The notes beneath the pieces were generated by a model that had not been told where the DNA came from, did no database searches, and saw nothing but the letters and a program-made list of their open reading frames with translations. DNA of 64,000 bases from NCBI GenBank assembly GCA_963772675.1, contig CAVYYF010000007.1, positions 248,001 to 312,000 of the forward strand. Direction: 5' to 3'. Within the stretch, counting starts at the first letter, position 1. Every line of letters begins with the position of its first letter. Below are positions 18,293 through 28,329 of this stretch, in pieces. The translations under genes were made by a program, and so were the position numbers. This DNA comes from JAKAGZ01 sp963772675 (GTDB taxonomy: Bacteria; Bacteroidota; Ignavibacteria; Ignavibacteriales; Ignavibacteriaceae).

Positions 18293-19662
18293 ATGAAAAG
18301 ACAAATTTATTTCCTTTTAATCTTTCTCTTTGCTGGTATTGCAACACTTTATTCACAGCACATACCTTAAGGACACACACATGGTACTACGCAACAGGGG
18401 GCTTGTTGGGGATATGCTGTTGGAAGAGCTTTCAACAGAGGGTGGGATGACCAAAGGTGTGCCATTAATACTATTACATTTAGACAGGTTGATGAAAAAT
18501 ATTTTCAATGGCATGGTGCACCATTCAATTATTCTGAGCTTCAAGTTCATGATATAGTTGCGTGGGGAGGTAAGGGAAGCCAACACTTTGCATACGTGAC
18601 GAACATTACTAACGGAATTACATTAGCTGACAGAAGAAATACCGGGGGAGTTGAAAGATATCCATTAACATTAGAATTCTTAATATCTGATCAAAATCAT
18701 GAAGATCCAACAGGTTACTTCAGATTGAAAAAAGAATGGAGCATCACTGCGAGAAATGATGGGGATGGTAATTACAATGTCGGGAAAGTTGGAATTTATG
18801 GACATGGGTGGGCCGGCCAGTATGATTCCGGGACAACAGCAGACCAGCTTGAGTGGGAAAGTAATATGACACTAGATGCCGTTTTTGACGGGACTTTTTA
18901 CAATGGATTTGTAAGAAAGTTTACAATATGGAAAAAGACGACAATCCAATAATATCTTCAACAAAAGTTTATCCTTTTCAAATTACTGATGTCGATTTTG
19001 ATCATACATATACCGCAGTCTTTATGAGACAACTTAATGTGTACATAAGCGGGCCTACAACTCCACCCTGCTCTTACACCGACTGGACAGCTATCGCTTC
19101 GGGAGGCTACCCGCCTTATCATTATCAATGGTATGATAAGCAGGGTTCTTTTTCTCCGCAGCTTAAAAATAAAATAACTCCTGATGCGCCTATAGGGCAA
19201 TGGATTCCTGTCGGTACTGATAGTCTGATCCTTAATTTTTTTATCTGTACAGGCAGACATACATTGCGTGTTGATATAACTGACGATAAGGGTTACACCG
19301 CAACTGCTCAACTGGTTATTGAAGAAGGTGGTTTCAGCCCAGCTGAGAATAACTTAGCTAAAGACGAGTCAATTGAATCAATCAAAGAGAACGCTCCTGA
19401 GATTTATGAACTTGGTCAGAATTATCCAAATCCCTTTAACCCCACAACGAAAATTAGATATGCTGTAAAGCAGGATGGTTTTGTAACTATAAAAGTTTAC
19501 GACTTATTAGGTAAAGTAGTTGCAACACTTGTTAACGAAAACAAACCTGCCGGCTTTTATGATGTAAATTTTGATGCAAGTAAGCTGAGCAGCGGGATTT
19601 ATTTTTATACAATAAGATCAAATGACTTTTTTGACAGAAAAAAAATGATAATTTTAAAATAA
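18293..19662 (+). pseudogene. Secreted CHAP-like protein with T9SS sorting domain, disrupted
   Basis: A good ribosome site (AAGGGAGG, 18281-18288) precedes ATG 18293 and a signal peptide (MKRQIYFLLIFLFAGIATLYSQ). Codon 26 is TAA (18368-18370) but the same frame then continues with clear coding sequence. A second lesion, a missing A in the run 18932-18936, shifts the frame; restoring it joins FTIWKK to DDNPIISST. The repaired protein has QGACWGYAVGRAF and later DIVAWGGKGSQHFAYVTNI, spaced like the Cys and His of CHAP/papain-like enzymes, then an Ig-like segment, then the T9SS domain NYPNPFNPTTKIRY. Enzyme class is inference. Confidence 0.75.
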
Positions 19663-19675
19663 GGGAAAAGAGTAT

Positions 19676-20730
19676 ATGCCCATCTATAAAATTATATTAT
19701 TTTCTTTTTCAGTGTTAGTCTTACAGCAATGCAGCCCAACAGAACCGCCGCTCGACGAAATTAAGAACCCGAGAACATATACCTGGACTATCGACACTCT
19801 TTCTTATCCGGGAAGCCAGTACACAATAATGTATAGCATCTGGGGAAGTTCACCTGGCAATATGTATGTTGTAGGCAGCTGCAGTCAATACGAAGGAAGA
19901 ATCTGGCATTTCGACGGGGAAAAATGGGCTCCTTCTCCACCAGAAATAAGCAGAAATAATTTTTTCTATCAGGATATCTATGGCTTTTCAGAAAATGATA
20001 TCTGGATGGCAGGCTTTATGTCGTCCCCCCCTTACCTAAATTCAGATTCCTGCCTACTTATGCACTACAATGGTGCAAAGTGGAAAGCATTTAATTTAAA
20101 TACTAAAGGCAGGCTTGAGACTGTCGGAGGCAGCTTAGCTAATGATATCTGGTTTGGCGGTGGAACATATTCCCGTTTATTTCACTGGGATGGAAATTCT
20201 GTTAAACAAGACTCTCTTCCTTTGTATATTCCTGAAGACAGCGCTTATCAATACGTCACTAATAAAATAATAAGCAAGCCGACTGGAAAGAATTATTTTC
20301 TTGTAGCTAATACTTATACTCAAACTGCTTACATATTCGCGCACAGCCAGGCAGGCTGGAGTACGCTCTATGATGATATTTATTATTACTACATAAATGA
20401 CTTCTGGATAGACGAAAATGAAAACATATACAAAGTCGATGCTTCAGGTATTTATAAACTCACAGGAAACACCTGGATTAATATTATTGGATGGTATGGG
20501 GCTTCCCTGAACGCAATAGCGGCAACATCTTCAAACAATATATTTGTAGCTGGTTATGGTGTGGAAGACGGCCTTGTATATCACTATAATGGAAAGGATT
20601 TTTATCTTTATGATAATTTAAAATTAAAAAGGCTATTTATTTCGATGCCTGGACTGATGGTACAGAAGTATTCATTATAGGACGTACTTTTACTTCGCCG
20701 CTAAAAACAATAATTCTACACGGAAAGTAA
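19676..20730 (+). pseudogene. Beta-propeller-like surface lipoprotein, frameshifted near its end
   Basis: Lipobox VLQQC near residue 19. The body repeats short units of the type SIWGSSPGNMYVVG, IYGFSENDIWMAG, GGSLANDIWFGG and AATSSNNIFVAG, each followed by WHFDG or HYNG, the look of a beta-propeller. The frame stops at 20680, but adding one A in the run 20626-20630 restores AIYFDAWTDGTEVFIIG through KTIILHGK and a stop at 20728, matching the end of the downstream paralogue. The loss removes only the last 20 or so residues, so it may still fold. Function unknown. Confidence 0.75.
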
Positions 20731-20753
20731 GTGCTTTTATAAAATTTTGAAAA

Positions 20754-21819
20754 ATGAAAAATTATAAAATTAAAATCATATTGTTTGCTTTTTCATTGTT
20801 AATATTTCAGCAATGCAGTAGCTCTACAGAACCGGTGATAAACAAAAACCCGAGGGAGTATACATGGACCATAGATACGCTCTTTCACCCGGAAAGCATA
20901 CAGACCAATATGAGAAGCATATGGGGCAGTTCGGCAAGCGATGTATATACAGCCGGTCATTCAGATGATATACGTGGAAACTTGTGGCATTTTGATGGAA
21001 AAAGCTGGAATAATTTGACTGTAACAAACGATCTATACTGTGACTTTGGAGAAGTCTTTGGGTTTTCGGCTGACAATATCTGGATAGCCGGAAGCAGGTA
21101 CTACAGTAACCCATCCCCGCCCCCTAATTTTTTAGATTCAACATTAAATATTAAATTTTAACGGTTCATGGGAAAATATTAAACCTGCAGGGGGAAGAAC
21201 ACTTAGAACGGTTTGGGGCAGCTCGCCTAATGATGTTTGGTTTGGTGGATTATCGGGGTCTTTATTATTCCATTGGAATGGAACCTCTGTTAAAAGAGAT
21301 TCCATTCCATATCCAATTCCAGATTATTCGCAAATTTCTTCTATTTCCGGTAGGTCAGTAGGAGACGCTTACTTTCTTTTGTCAGCCCCTACAGGCCAAA
21401 CATTCCTGTTTATAAACAAACAAAATAACTGGAGTATTATTGACAGCAGCGCGTGGTTCAGAAATAAAGTTTGGGTAAGTGACGAAGGTAATATTTATGA
21501 AACAGGCCAGGTTGGCTTTTATAAATGGACAGGAAGCAGCTGGACAAACCTGCTTGGCTGGTTCGCTGGTTCAACCATTGGTATTGAAGCAATTTCAGAG
21601 ACTAATATGTTTATTGTTGGCCGTGGATCCTCAGTAGGCCCCGGGGGCAAGTATACAGGTCTGGTTTTTCATTATAATGGCAATAATTTTTATTTATACG
21701 AAAACCTGAAGCTGGATGATGTTATCTTTCTTGATGCCTGGTCAAACGGTAGCGAGGTATTTATAGTTGGATATACGTTAAGTTTTCCTGAAAAAACTAT
21801 AATTTTGCACGGGAAATAA
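20754..21819 (+). pseudogene. Beta-propeller-like surface lipoprotein paralogue, frameshifted
   Basis: Tandem paralogue of the upstream gene: lipobox IFQQC, shared motif NPREYTWTIDTLFHP and the same repeat units (SIWGSSASDVYTAG, VFGFSADNIWIAG, VWGSSPNDVWFGG). The first frame stops at 21161; removing one T from the run 21156-21159 continues KFNGSWENIKPAGGRTLRTV and runs to TAA at 21819 with KTIILHGK. About 354 residues when repaired. The pair likely arose by duplication. Both carry homopolymer lesions, so they are decaying, phase-variable or affected by sequencing error. Confidence 0.75.
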
Positions 21820-21963
21820 ATACAGAATAAAAACCTCAGGGGTTTTCTGCAAATTAACAAATCCTATTTCGTTAACTAATAAAAGCATTATATACTTAGT
21901 TTTATAAATATCTTTTTATTTCCTATCTTCAATTAGTCTTAAAAATAATAATATGTTCTTGAC

Positions 21964-22539
21964 TTGGAAACAGACAGAAAAACACAAATAATAAAGGCCG
22001 CAGTTAAAAGGTTTGCCCGCCACGGTCTGAATAAAACTACTCTGGATGAAATTGCCCGCGATTTAAGAATCGGCAAAGCTACTATTTATCATTATTTCAA
22101 ATCAAAAGATGAGTTGTTTTTTGAAACGGTCATTTATGATTCGGATCTTATTCTCAATGATATAAAAACCATTTTTAATAATGAATCAATAACGTTAAAA
22201 GAAAGGTTCGCTAATTACTTCATCTACAAAGAAAATATTTACGAAAAGTATAAGCTGATCTATGACCTGATGGCAAATTTACTTAATGACAGCGGACTTG
22301 AAACGGAACTGGATATTCTTAAAAAATTATTAAAGCTTGAAGAGGATGTTTTAAGAATTACTTTAAGTTCAGCTTTTGCCGCAAGGTCAGAAAAAATGCA
22401 CCGGACACTTCCCTCTTTTTTTGTAATGGCAAGCTGGGGAATGCTTTTCAGCGACAGGTTTAACAAAATTACGTCTCCTGAAAGAGAATTGCACACAAAA
22501 GACTTTTTGATCAGAAGTCTTGAGACGATACTAAAGTAA
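21964..22539 (+). CDS. TetR/AcrR family transcriptional regulator
   Basis: 191 residues. The N-terminal helix-turn-helix is typical: IIKAAVKRFARHGLNKTTLDEIARDLRIGKATIYHYFKSKDELF. The C-terminal ligand-binding part is divergent. TTG is the likely start, since the ATG at 21953 is out of frame. It is a lone gene; its targets cannot be told from position, with damaged surface lipoproteins on one side and phosphate genes on the other strand. Confidence 0.9.
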   Translation: METDRKTQIIKAAVKRFARHGLNKTTLDEIARDLRIGKATIYHYFKSKDELFFETVIYDSDLILNDIKTIFNNESITLKERFANYFIYKENIYEKYKLIYDLMANLLNDSGLETELDILKKLLKLEEDVLRITLSSAFAARSEKMHRTLPSFFVMASWGMLFSDRFNKITSPERELHTKDFLIRSLETILK

Positions 22540-22568
22540 TAAAAGGATATTTTGTAGGAATAGAATGA

Positions 22569-22654
22569 TGTCATTTCGAAGAAACGAAGTAACCGAGAAA
22601 TCTATTAAAAGTAAGAAAATTTTCTCTCCCGACTTTGTCTTGTTCGAAATGACA
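22569..22654. repeat. Palindromic TGTCATTTCGAA repeat
   Basis: TGTCATTTCGAA at 22569-22580 and its exact complement at 22643-22654 flank a short variable interior (GAAACGAAGTAACCGAGAAATC). It lies between convergent tetR-like and phoU genes and may act as a bidirectional terminator. Confidence 0.7.
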
Positions 22655-22662
22655 AATAATTA

Positions 22663-23376
22663 TTAGTCGCTGCTCTTTTCGTTTTCGTTATCATCATCTT
22701 CATCGTCGCTCATCAGGTACTTTTCATACTTATGTTTTATCAACTGAGCTTCAACAATAAAATAAACATCTTCAGCAATGTTTGTTGCATGATCGCCCAT
22801 TCGCTCCATCTGCCGTGATGTAACCAATAATCCAACTGCCTGTTCAATGTTCGCTGTTTTCTCTTTCATTATGTCTATCAAAATTTTATGGTTTTCCCGG
22901 TTCAGTTCATCGAGCAAATCATCCGTTTTAATAACTTTCTGTGCAAGCTTTGCATTATTTTCAATAAAGGCATCGATTGCATCTTTAACCATCTCCTTGG
23001 CAATCTTTGCCATTTCAGAAAATTTCGTCTTATTGAAAAATGCAGGTTTTTTGCCGAACAATAAAAAATTCTCTGCAATATTGACAGCTATATCTCCAAT
23101 TCGCTCAAGGTTATTATTGATTGTAAGAGAAGACATAATTAATCTCAGATCCATTGCGACCGGCTGATTCAGTGCAAATATTTTCTGACATATTTTTTCA
23201 ATCTTCACGTCAAACTTATCAACTTTTTTATCGCGGTCAACGACCAACTGTGCCAACTCGATATTTTCTTCTTCGATCGATCTGATTGCAAACTCAACCT
23301 GTTCATCGACAAGGCTGCACATTTTTATCAATCGTGTTTTCAGTTTTTCAATTTGAATGTCAAACAATCTTTCCAT
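22663..23376 (-). CDS. phoU: Phosphate regulatory protein PhoU
   Basis: 237 residues made of two three-helix PhoU repeats. Conserved segments include LIRLIMSSLTINNNLERIGDIAVNIAEN-type and RQMERMGDHATNIAEDVYFIV, with acidic metal-binding positions. The acidic C-terminal tail (MSDDEDDDNENEKSSD) is unusual. PhoU links Pst-type transport to the PhoR kinase and limits phosphate uptake. It follows pstB by 18 bases in the same operon. Confidence 0.95.
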   Translation of the reverse strand: MERLFDIQIEKLKTRLIKMCSLVDEQVEFAIRSIEEENIELAQLVVDRDKKVDKFDVKIEKICQKIFALNQPVAMDLRLIMSSLTINNNLERIGDIAVNIAENFLLFGKKPAFFNKTKFSEMAKIAKEMVKDAIDAFIENNAKLAQKVIKTDDLLDELNRENHKILIDIMKEKTANIEQAVGLLVTSRQMERMGDHATNIAEDVYFIVEAQLIKHKYEKYLMSDDEDDDNENEKSSD

Positions 23377-23394
23377 TATTATCCTCTCTTTTTA

Positions 23395-24162
23395 TTAACC
23401 GAATCTGCCGGTTACATAATCTTCAGTCTGTTTATTCTGCGGCTTAGTAAATATTTTTGTGGTTTTATCAAACTCAATCATTTCGCCGATATAAAAGAAT
23501 GCAGTATAATCACTAACACGCGCTGCCTGCTGCATATTATGCGTAACAATTAGAATTGTATATTGTTCTTTTAAGTTGTGAATTAGCTCTTCAATTTTTG
23601 CAGTTGAAACAGGATCGAGCGCACTTGCCGGTTCATCCATTAAAACGACCTCCGGTTCAACTGCCAGCGTTCGGGCTATGCAAAGTCTTTGCTGCTGCCC
23701 ACCGGATAGTCCCAAACCCGGGGCATCCAGTCGATCTTTTACTTCGTCCCATAACGCAGCCTGTTTCAAAGACCTTTCCACTATTTCTGATAGCTTTTTC
23801 TTTTTCCTGATCCCATTCAGCCTGTTGCCATAGATTATATTATCATAAATGCTCAGTGGAAAAGGGTTTGGTTTCTGAAAAACCATCCCCACTCTTCTTC
23901 TGAGATTTACAACATCAAGTTTCTTGTTATAGATATCTTCACCGTCAATAAGTACCTTACCTGAAATTTTCACATCGCTAATCAGATCATTCATTCTGTT
24001 TAATGTTCTGAGAAAAGTTGACTTCCCGCATCCTGAAGGACCGATCAATGCTGTAACTTTTTGTGGAAGAACACTCAGACTTATATCTTTTAAAGCTTGT
24101 TTACTACCATAAAATAAATTCAGGTTTTCAGTAGTGATCTTGCTTTCTTTTATTTCTTTCAT
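23395..24162 (-). CDS. pstB: Phosphate ABC transporter ATP-binding protein PstB
   Basis: 255 residues. Walker A GPSGCGKSTFLRTLNRMNDL is the PstB-specific version; signature GLSGGQQQRLCIART and Walker B VVLMDEPASALDPVST follow, then THNMQQAARVSDYTAFFY and a C-terminal TEDYVTGRFG typical of PstB. It would drive PstCA, but no pstS, pstC or pstA gene is nearby; upstream are phnE-like, phnC-like and phnD-like genes. The 129-base gap to phnE holds no visible gene. Confidence 0.95.
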   Translation of the reverse strand: MKEIKESKITTENLNLFYGSKQALKDISLSVLPQKVTALIGPSGCGKSTFLRTLNRMNDLISDVKISGKVLIDGEDIYNKKLDVVNLRRRVGMVFQKPNPFPLSIYDNIIYGNRLNGIRKKKKLSEIVERSLKQAALWDEVKDRLDAPGLGLSGGQQQRLCIARTLAVEPEVVLMDEPASALDPVSTAKIEELIHNLKEQYTILIVTHNMQQAARVSDYTAFFYIGEMIEFDKTTKIFTKPQNKQTEDYVTGRFG

Positions 24163-24291
24163 TCAGTAACAAGTATATAAATATTTTAGTATATCAAATA
24201 TAATCTTTAAATATAGTGAGACTAACAGGCTTAAGATTAAGTTATTGTTAAATTTAAAAACTTAATCTTAAAATATGGAGAAAAATAACTA

Positions 24292-25368
24292 CTAGTAAAT
24301 AGCTTCCCTAATCTTTGCGCTAATGTAATCCATTATCCAGACTACAAAGGCTATCATAAGTACTATCAATCCGACTTCGTGCCAGCGCGCCAATCCCTGA
24401 TACTGCATCAGCATTGTACCGATACCGCCGCCGCCTACAAGACCGATAATTGTTGCCATCCTGACATTTATATCCCACCTGTAAATTGTAAAAGATAGAA
24501 ACGGCAAAACGATCTGCGGAACAACTCCATACCACACAACCTGGAATTTATTTGCGCCGGTTGCCGTAATTGCCTCAACAGGGCCGGTCTCAATATTTTC
24601 AATTGCTTCAGAATATAGTTTCGCATTTCCGGCAATCGTATGAACCAGCAACGCAATCATTCCGGCAAAAGGCCCGATTCCAACCCAAACAGAAAAAATG
24701 ATCGCCCAAATAAGTGGCTCTATTGAACGCACAAAATTAAGTAATAATCTCAGGACATAATAAAGTGCAAAAGTAAGTTTGTTGTCCTTCATCAAATTCC
24801 TGGCAGTTACAAAACTCAGAAGCAATGTGGGTGGAATTGAAATAAGTGTTGCGAGCAAAGCAATGTAAATGGTTTCGATCATTGCAAAGAGCGCATCGTT
24901 AAAAATTCCCATCTCAGGTTTGAATAGTGCACCGAAAATTCTCTGGGCACCCTGTATCCCTTCACTGCTGAAAAGATCGACAAGTGAAAGACGTGTAATT
25001 ATCCAGCCGGCAATAAAAGTAATATTAAAAAGGAACCAGCCGAAAATCTCAACTGTCCATTTGGTGACTTTATTATCTTTTGCAATGCCAAATAGCTTAC
25101 AGGAAAGAGAAGTTTTTGTAGAGGTCCATGCAATGCCAATAACTATTGAAATAAGGAATATTACTCCCACTTCCGTCCAGGAAAACGGAATATCTTTTAA
25201 CTCCAGGAAAAACTTATAATAGATAGCTCTTTGAACAACAAGTATGCTGTAAAAAACCATGAAGATATCCAGCAAAATTGCCTTGTAGAATTTTACTTTA
25301 TCTTCTTTATCTTTATTCTGCTGAATAATTTTTGCAGGCTGTAGTTCCAGATCAGGATTTGTTATCAT
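24292..25368 (-). CDS. phnE: PhnE-type phosphonate/phosphate ABC transporter permease
   Basis: 358 residues, longer than E. coli PhnE because of an extra N-terminal region (about 1-120) with additional hydrophobic segments. The permease core has ALLATLISIPPTLLLSF, a cytosolic coupling loop VEAITATGANKFQVVWYGVVPQI and GLVGGGGIGTMLMQYQGLARW. It overlaps phnC by 4 bases. It forms the inner-membrane channel for phosphonate, phosphite or phosphate; the substrate is undecided. Confidence 0.9.
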   Translation of the reverse strand: MITNPDLELQPAKIIQQNKDKEDKVKFYKAILLDIFMVFYSILVVQRAIYYKFFLELKDIPFSWTEVGVIFLISIVIGIAWTSTKTSLSCKLFGIAKDNKVTKWTVEIFGWFLFNITFIAGWIITRLSLVDLFSSEGIQGAQRIFGALFKPEMGIFNDALFAMIETIYIALLATLISIPPTLLLSFVTARNLMKDNKLTFALYYVLRLLLNFVRSIEPLIWAIIFSVWVGIGPFAGMIALLVHTIAGNAKLYSEAIENIETGPVEAITATGANKFQVVWYGVVPQIVLPFLSFTIYRWDINVRMATIIGLVGGGGIGTMLMQYQGLARWHEVGLIVLMIAFVVWIMDYISAKIREAIY

Positions 25369-26126
25369 CTTATTTCAACCTCTTCAGCTTCTTCACCATA
25401 AATAGTTTTGAACCAGGTTTCATTTATTTCAGAAGGATGTCCCTCGTAAATAATTTCTCCGGCTTTTAATGCAATAACTCTTGTTGCGTACCTTCGAACT
25501 AGACTGAGAAAATGGAGATTACAAATAACCGTAGTTCCCATTTCTTTATTAATTTTTTCAAAATACTGCATAACGGAATTTGAAGTTGCCGGATCCAGTG
25601 ATGCTACGGGTTCATCGGCAAGAAGCAGTTTGGGATTCTGCATCAGGCTTCTTGCAATCGCTACTCTCTGCTGCTGTCCACCGCTTAGCGAGTCGGCACG
25701 AATATCAGCTTTCTCCCTGATGCCAACAGTATCGAGGCTTTTATATGCTTCATCGTAAACAGCCTGAGAAAATTTTTCAAACACGGAAGAGAAAGTACCT
25801 AATTGCCCCAGCTTACCCGATATAACATTCGTCAGAACAGATCTTCTTTTTATCAGGTTAAATTGCTGAAAGACCATTCCAATCTGTGTTTTAACCTTCC
25901 TTAATTCTTCACCCTTAACGTGAGTAACATCTTTGCCGAGAAAATGAACTTTTCCTGCGGTAGGTTCAATCAGCCTGTTTATGCACCTGAGAAGTGTAGA
26001 TTTACCGGAACCGCTTAATCCTATGATAATTAAAAACTCCCCTTCTTCCACCTCAAAAGATATTCCTTTTAAAGCGTGGGTTCCGTTCTTGTATATCTTG
26101 TGAAGGCTTTCAACTTTTAACAGCAT
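25365..26126 (-). CDS. phnC: PhnC-type ABC transporter ATP-binding protein
   Basis: 253 residues. Walker A GLSGSGKSTLLRCINRLIEPT, the PhnC-type segment RKVKTQIGMVFQQFNLIKRRSVLTNV, signature LSGGQQQRVAIARSLMQ and Walker B LLADEPVASLDPATS are intact. The C terminus EGHPSEINETWFKTIYGEEAEE matches PhnC. It overlaps both phnD (1 base) and phnE (4 bases), so the three form one transport unit. Confidence 0.93.
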   Translation of the reverse strand: MLLKVESLHKIYKNGTHALKGISFEVEEGEFLIIIGLSGSGKSTLLRCINRLIEPTAGKVHFLGKDVTHVKGEELRKVKTQIGMVFQQFNLIKRRSVLTNVISGKLGQLGTFSSVFEKFSQAVYDEAYKSLDTVGIREKADIRADSLSGGQQQRVAIARSLMQNPKLLLADEPVASLDPATSNSVMQYFEKINKEMGTTVICNLHFLSLVRRYATRVIALKAGEIIYEGHPSEINETWFKTIYGEEAEEVEIR

Positions 26127-27046
26127 TATTTTTTCACCAATGATTCAAATTTAATTCCTTCCTGCCTGAGTAATTTTCTTAAGCCATCATAGTCACTGTC
26201 TTTTGTTCTAATCAATCCGCGCACGTCGTAAATATCATACAGTGCTTTTGATCCCGCAGGCGTTTTAACATATTTCAGTAATGCATTTATTATTTTCTCA
26301 GTCATATCTTCAGGAAGATCTTTTCTGAAAACCCATGGATCATTCGGAATATCTTGTGTAAATCCAATTATTTTTATTTTTTTCGCTACGTCAGGAAATT
26401 GTTTTTCGACTCTCATTCTCGCATCCATTATTGCTCCTGTTACAGGATCGGGCGGAGCGTAATAAGTAGCACCAACATCAACCTGTCTCTGGTAAACCAT
26501 AGTTACAACATTATCATGCCGCATTGCAAAAACAGATTCGCTTGGTTTAATTCCAAGCCTTTTCAACTTTGCCTTCGGCAGAATGTAGCCTGAAGTTGAA
26601 GACGGATCCACATAAGCAATTGTACGCCCGGTTATATCGCTGAGGCTGTCAATCCCGGAATCCACCCGGGTAATGAACTGTCCCTTATAACTGGTCTCAC
26701 CATAATCACGAACTATCCTCAATCTTGCTTCTGCACCGTATTTTGCATTTGCCATCAAATATGAAAAAGTATTTATACTTGCTATGTCGGCTTTCGCTGT
26801 TCCGAAGGCTTCAACAACTGCGACATAGCTTGCAGGAATAGCAGTTCTAAAATAATAACCTGTTTCCTTATGCAGAAAATCGGTTAGTTCACTTGCATTC
26901 ATCGAAATTCTTTTTGCGTCTACCGAAGGAGTGAAATATAACTTAATGGGATTTGACCGGGAGCCCAGAGCGCCCTCATGCAATTCCCTGTTAGATGAGA
27001 TGATTATAAATAGTATTAAGGGTGCTAAATATAGTAAATACTTCAT
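26126..27046 (-). CDS. phnD: PhnD-type substrate-binding protein
   Basis: 306 residues with a hydrophobic N-terminal signal (no lipobox cysteine). Motifs of the PhnD family: FTPSVDAKRI, FGTAKADIASINTFSYLMA, GRTIAYVDPSSTSGYILPKAKL, DVGATYYAPPD and IPNDPWVFRKDLPED. The family binds phosphonates, phosphite or phosphate in the periplasm. It is the first gene of a minus-strand run phnD-phnC-phnE-pstB-phoU, so phosphate or a related oxyanion is the likely cargo. Confidence 0.9.
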   Translation of the reverse strand: MKYLLYLAPLILFIIISSNRELHEGALGSRSNPIKLYFTPSVDAKRISMNASELTDFLHKETGYYFRTAIPASYVAVVEAFGTAKADIASINTFSYLMANAKYGAEARLRIVRDYGETSYKGQFITRVDSGIDSLSDITGRTIAYVDPSSTSGYILPKAKLKRLGIKPSESVFAMRHDNVVTMVYQRQVDVGATYYAPPDPVTGAIMDARMRVEKQFPDVAKKIKIIGFTQDIPNDPWVFRKDLPEDMTEKIINALLKYVKTPAGSKALYDIYDVRGLIRTKDSDYDGLRKLLRQEGIKFESLVKK

Positions 27047-27093
27047 TTTGAATTTTTATTGGGTGTAGTAATATGCAAATAAGTTTATATTTC

Positions 27094-27108
27094 GACAAAT
27101 TTTGTCAA
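27094..27108 (-). promoter_or_regulatory. Palindrome and possible -35 box before phnD
   Basis: A 13-base palindrome GACAAATTTTGTC (27094-27106) overlaps a TTGACA on the minus strand (27108-27103), about 50 bases upstream of the phnD start. A clear -10 box was not found. It could be an operator for the transport operon. The remaining gap up to ruvB (27047-27288) contains no gene. Confidence 0.35.
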
Positions 27109-27288
27109 AAATATTCAGGTAAGCTGAAAAATGAAACTCAAAAAATTTGCAAAAATCTAACTACTTAACAATTTCTTAATATTGAAGGGTTCCCGCTTCC
27201 AGTGAGGAATTTTTTGTACGATTTTTTCAACAGGCATTGAAAATGAAAAACACCCTCCTCACATCCACATTTTTAGCGTTGTTAGGAA

Positions 27289-28320
27289 TTATTGCTCAAA
27301 TAATGAATCGCTTTTCCCGGAAGAAAATTTATCTTTGCCAAATCTTTTATAAGCCAGTTCGGTTGCCTCTCTTCCTCTGGGTGTTCTCTGTATAAATCCC
27401 TGCTGAATTAAAAACGGTTCGTAAACTTCCTCAATTGTTCCGGGATCTTCATTCACTGCAACTGCAAGAGTATTTAATCCTACAGGGCCGCCTTTGTATT
27501 TCTCAATTATTGCAAGAATTATTTCTTTATCCATTTCATCAAGACCAAATTCATCCACTTCGAGAGCAGTCAATGCTTTTCTGGAAATTCCGACATCTAT
27601 TGTTTTCTTGTCCTCATAATCTGCAAAGTCGCGCGTTCTTCTCAAAAGTCTGTTTGCAATTCTCGGTGTTCCACGAGATCGTTTTGCCAATTCCCTGGCA
27701 GCATCACTATTAATTTTTATATCCAGTATTTTAGAAGAACGCTGAACAATTTTATCGAGGGTTTCTGATTCATAATAATCCAACCGGAACCTGATACCAA
27801 ACCTGTCTCGCAAAGGCGAAGTAAGCATTCCTGCGCGGGTTGTAGCCGCAATTAAAGTGTATTTAGGCAAACTTATTTGTACCGTTCTTGCGCTCGGACC
27901 ACTGTCGATCATAATATCAAGCTTGTAATCTTCCATCGCAGAATAAAGATATTCCTCAACAACGGGACTCAGTCTGTGGATCTCATCTATAAAAAGTACC
28001 GATCTCTCTTCGAGGTTTGTCAAAATTCCGGCTAGGTCTCCGGGTTTTTCGAGCACCGGGCCGGATGTAACTTTTATTTTCACTCCCATTTCGTTTGCGA
28101 TTATATGAGCAAGAGTTGTTTTCCCCAATCCGGGCGGTCCGGTCAGCAAAACGTGATCGAGAGCTTCTTTCCTCTTAATTGCAGCTGAAATAAATACATT
28201 CAGGTTATCTGTTATCTTTTTCTGTCCGTCAAATTCAGAAAGCTTTGATGGACGTAATGAATTTTCGTAAACTTTTTCGTCTTCCACTAAATTTGGGTCC
28301 GTATAATCTGATTTTCGCAT
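27289..28320 (-). CDS. ruvB: Holliday junction branch-migration ATPase RuvB
   Basis: 343 residues. AAA+ core with Walker A GPPGLGKTTLAHIIANEMG, Walker B LFIDEIHRLSPVVEEYLY, sensor IAATTRAGMLTSPLRDRFG and arginine finger; the C-terminal winged helix contains GPVGLNTLAVAVNEDPGTIEEVYEPFLIQ. RuvB drives branch migration with RuvA during recombination repair. It follows the DUF1624-type gene by 9 bases. ruvA and ruvC are not in this window. Confidence 0.97.
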   Translation of the reverse strand: MRKSDYTDPNLVEDEKVYENSLRPSKLSEFDGQKKITDNLNVFISAAIKRKEALDHVLLTGPPGLGKTTLAHIIANEMGVKIKVTSGPVLEKPGDLAGILTNLEERSVLFIDEIHRLSPVVEEYLYSAMEDYKLDIMIDSGPSARTVQISLPKYTLIAATTRAGMLTSPLRDRFGIRFRLDYYESETLDKIVQRSSKILDIKINSDAARELAKRSRGTPRIANRLLRRTRDFADYEDKKTIDVGISRKALTALEVDEFGLDEMDKEIILAIIEKYKGGPVGLNTLAVAVNEDPGTIEEVYEPFLIQQGFIQRTPRGREATELAYKRFGKDKFSSGKSDSLFEQ

Positions 28321-28329
28321 TTTAATTAT

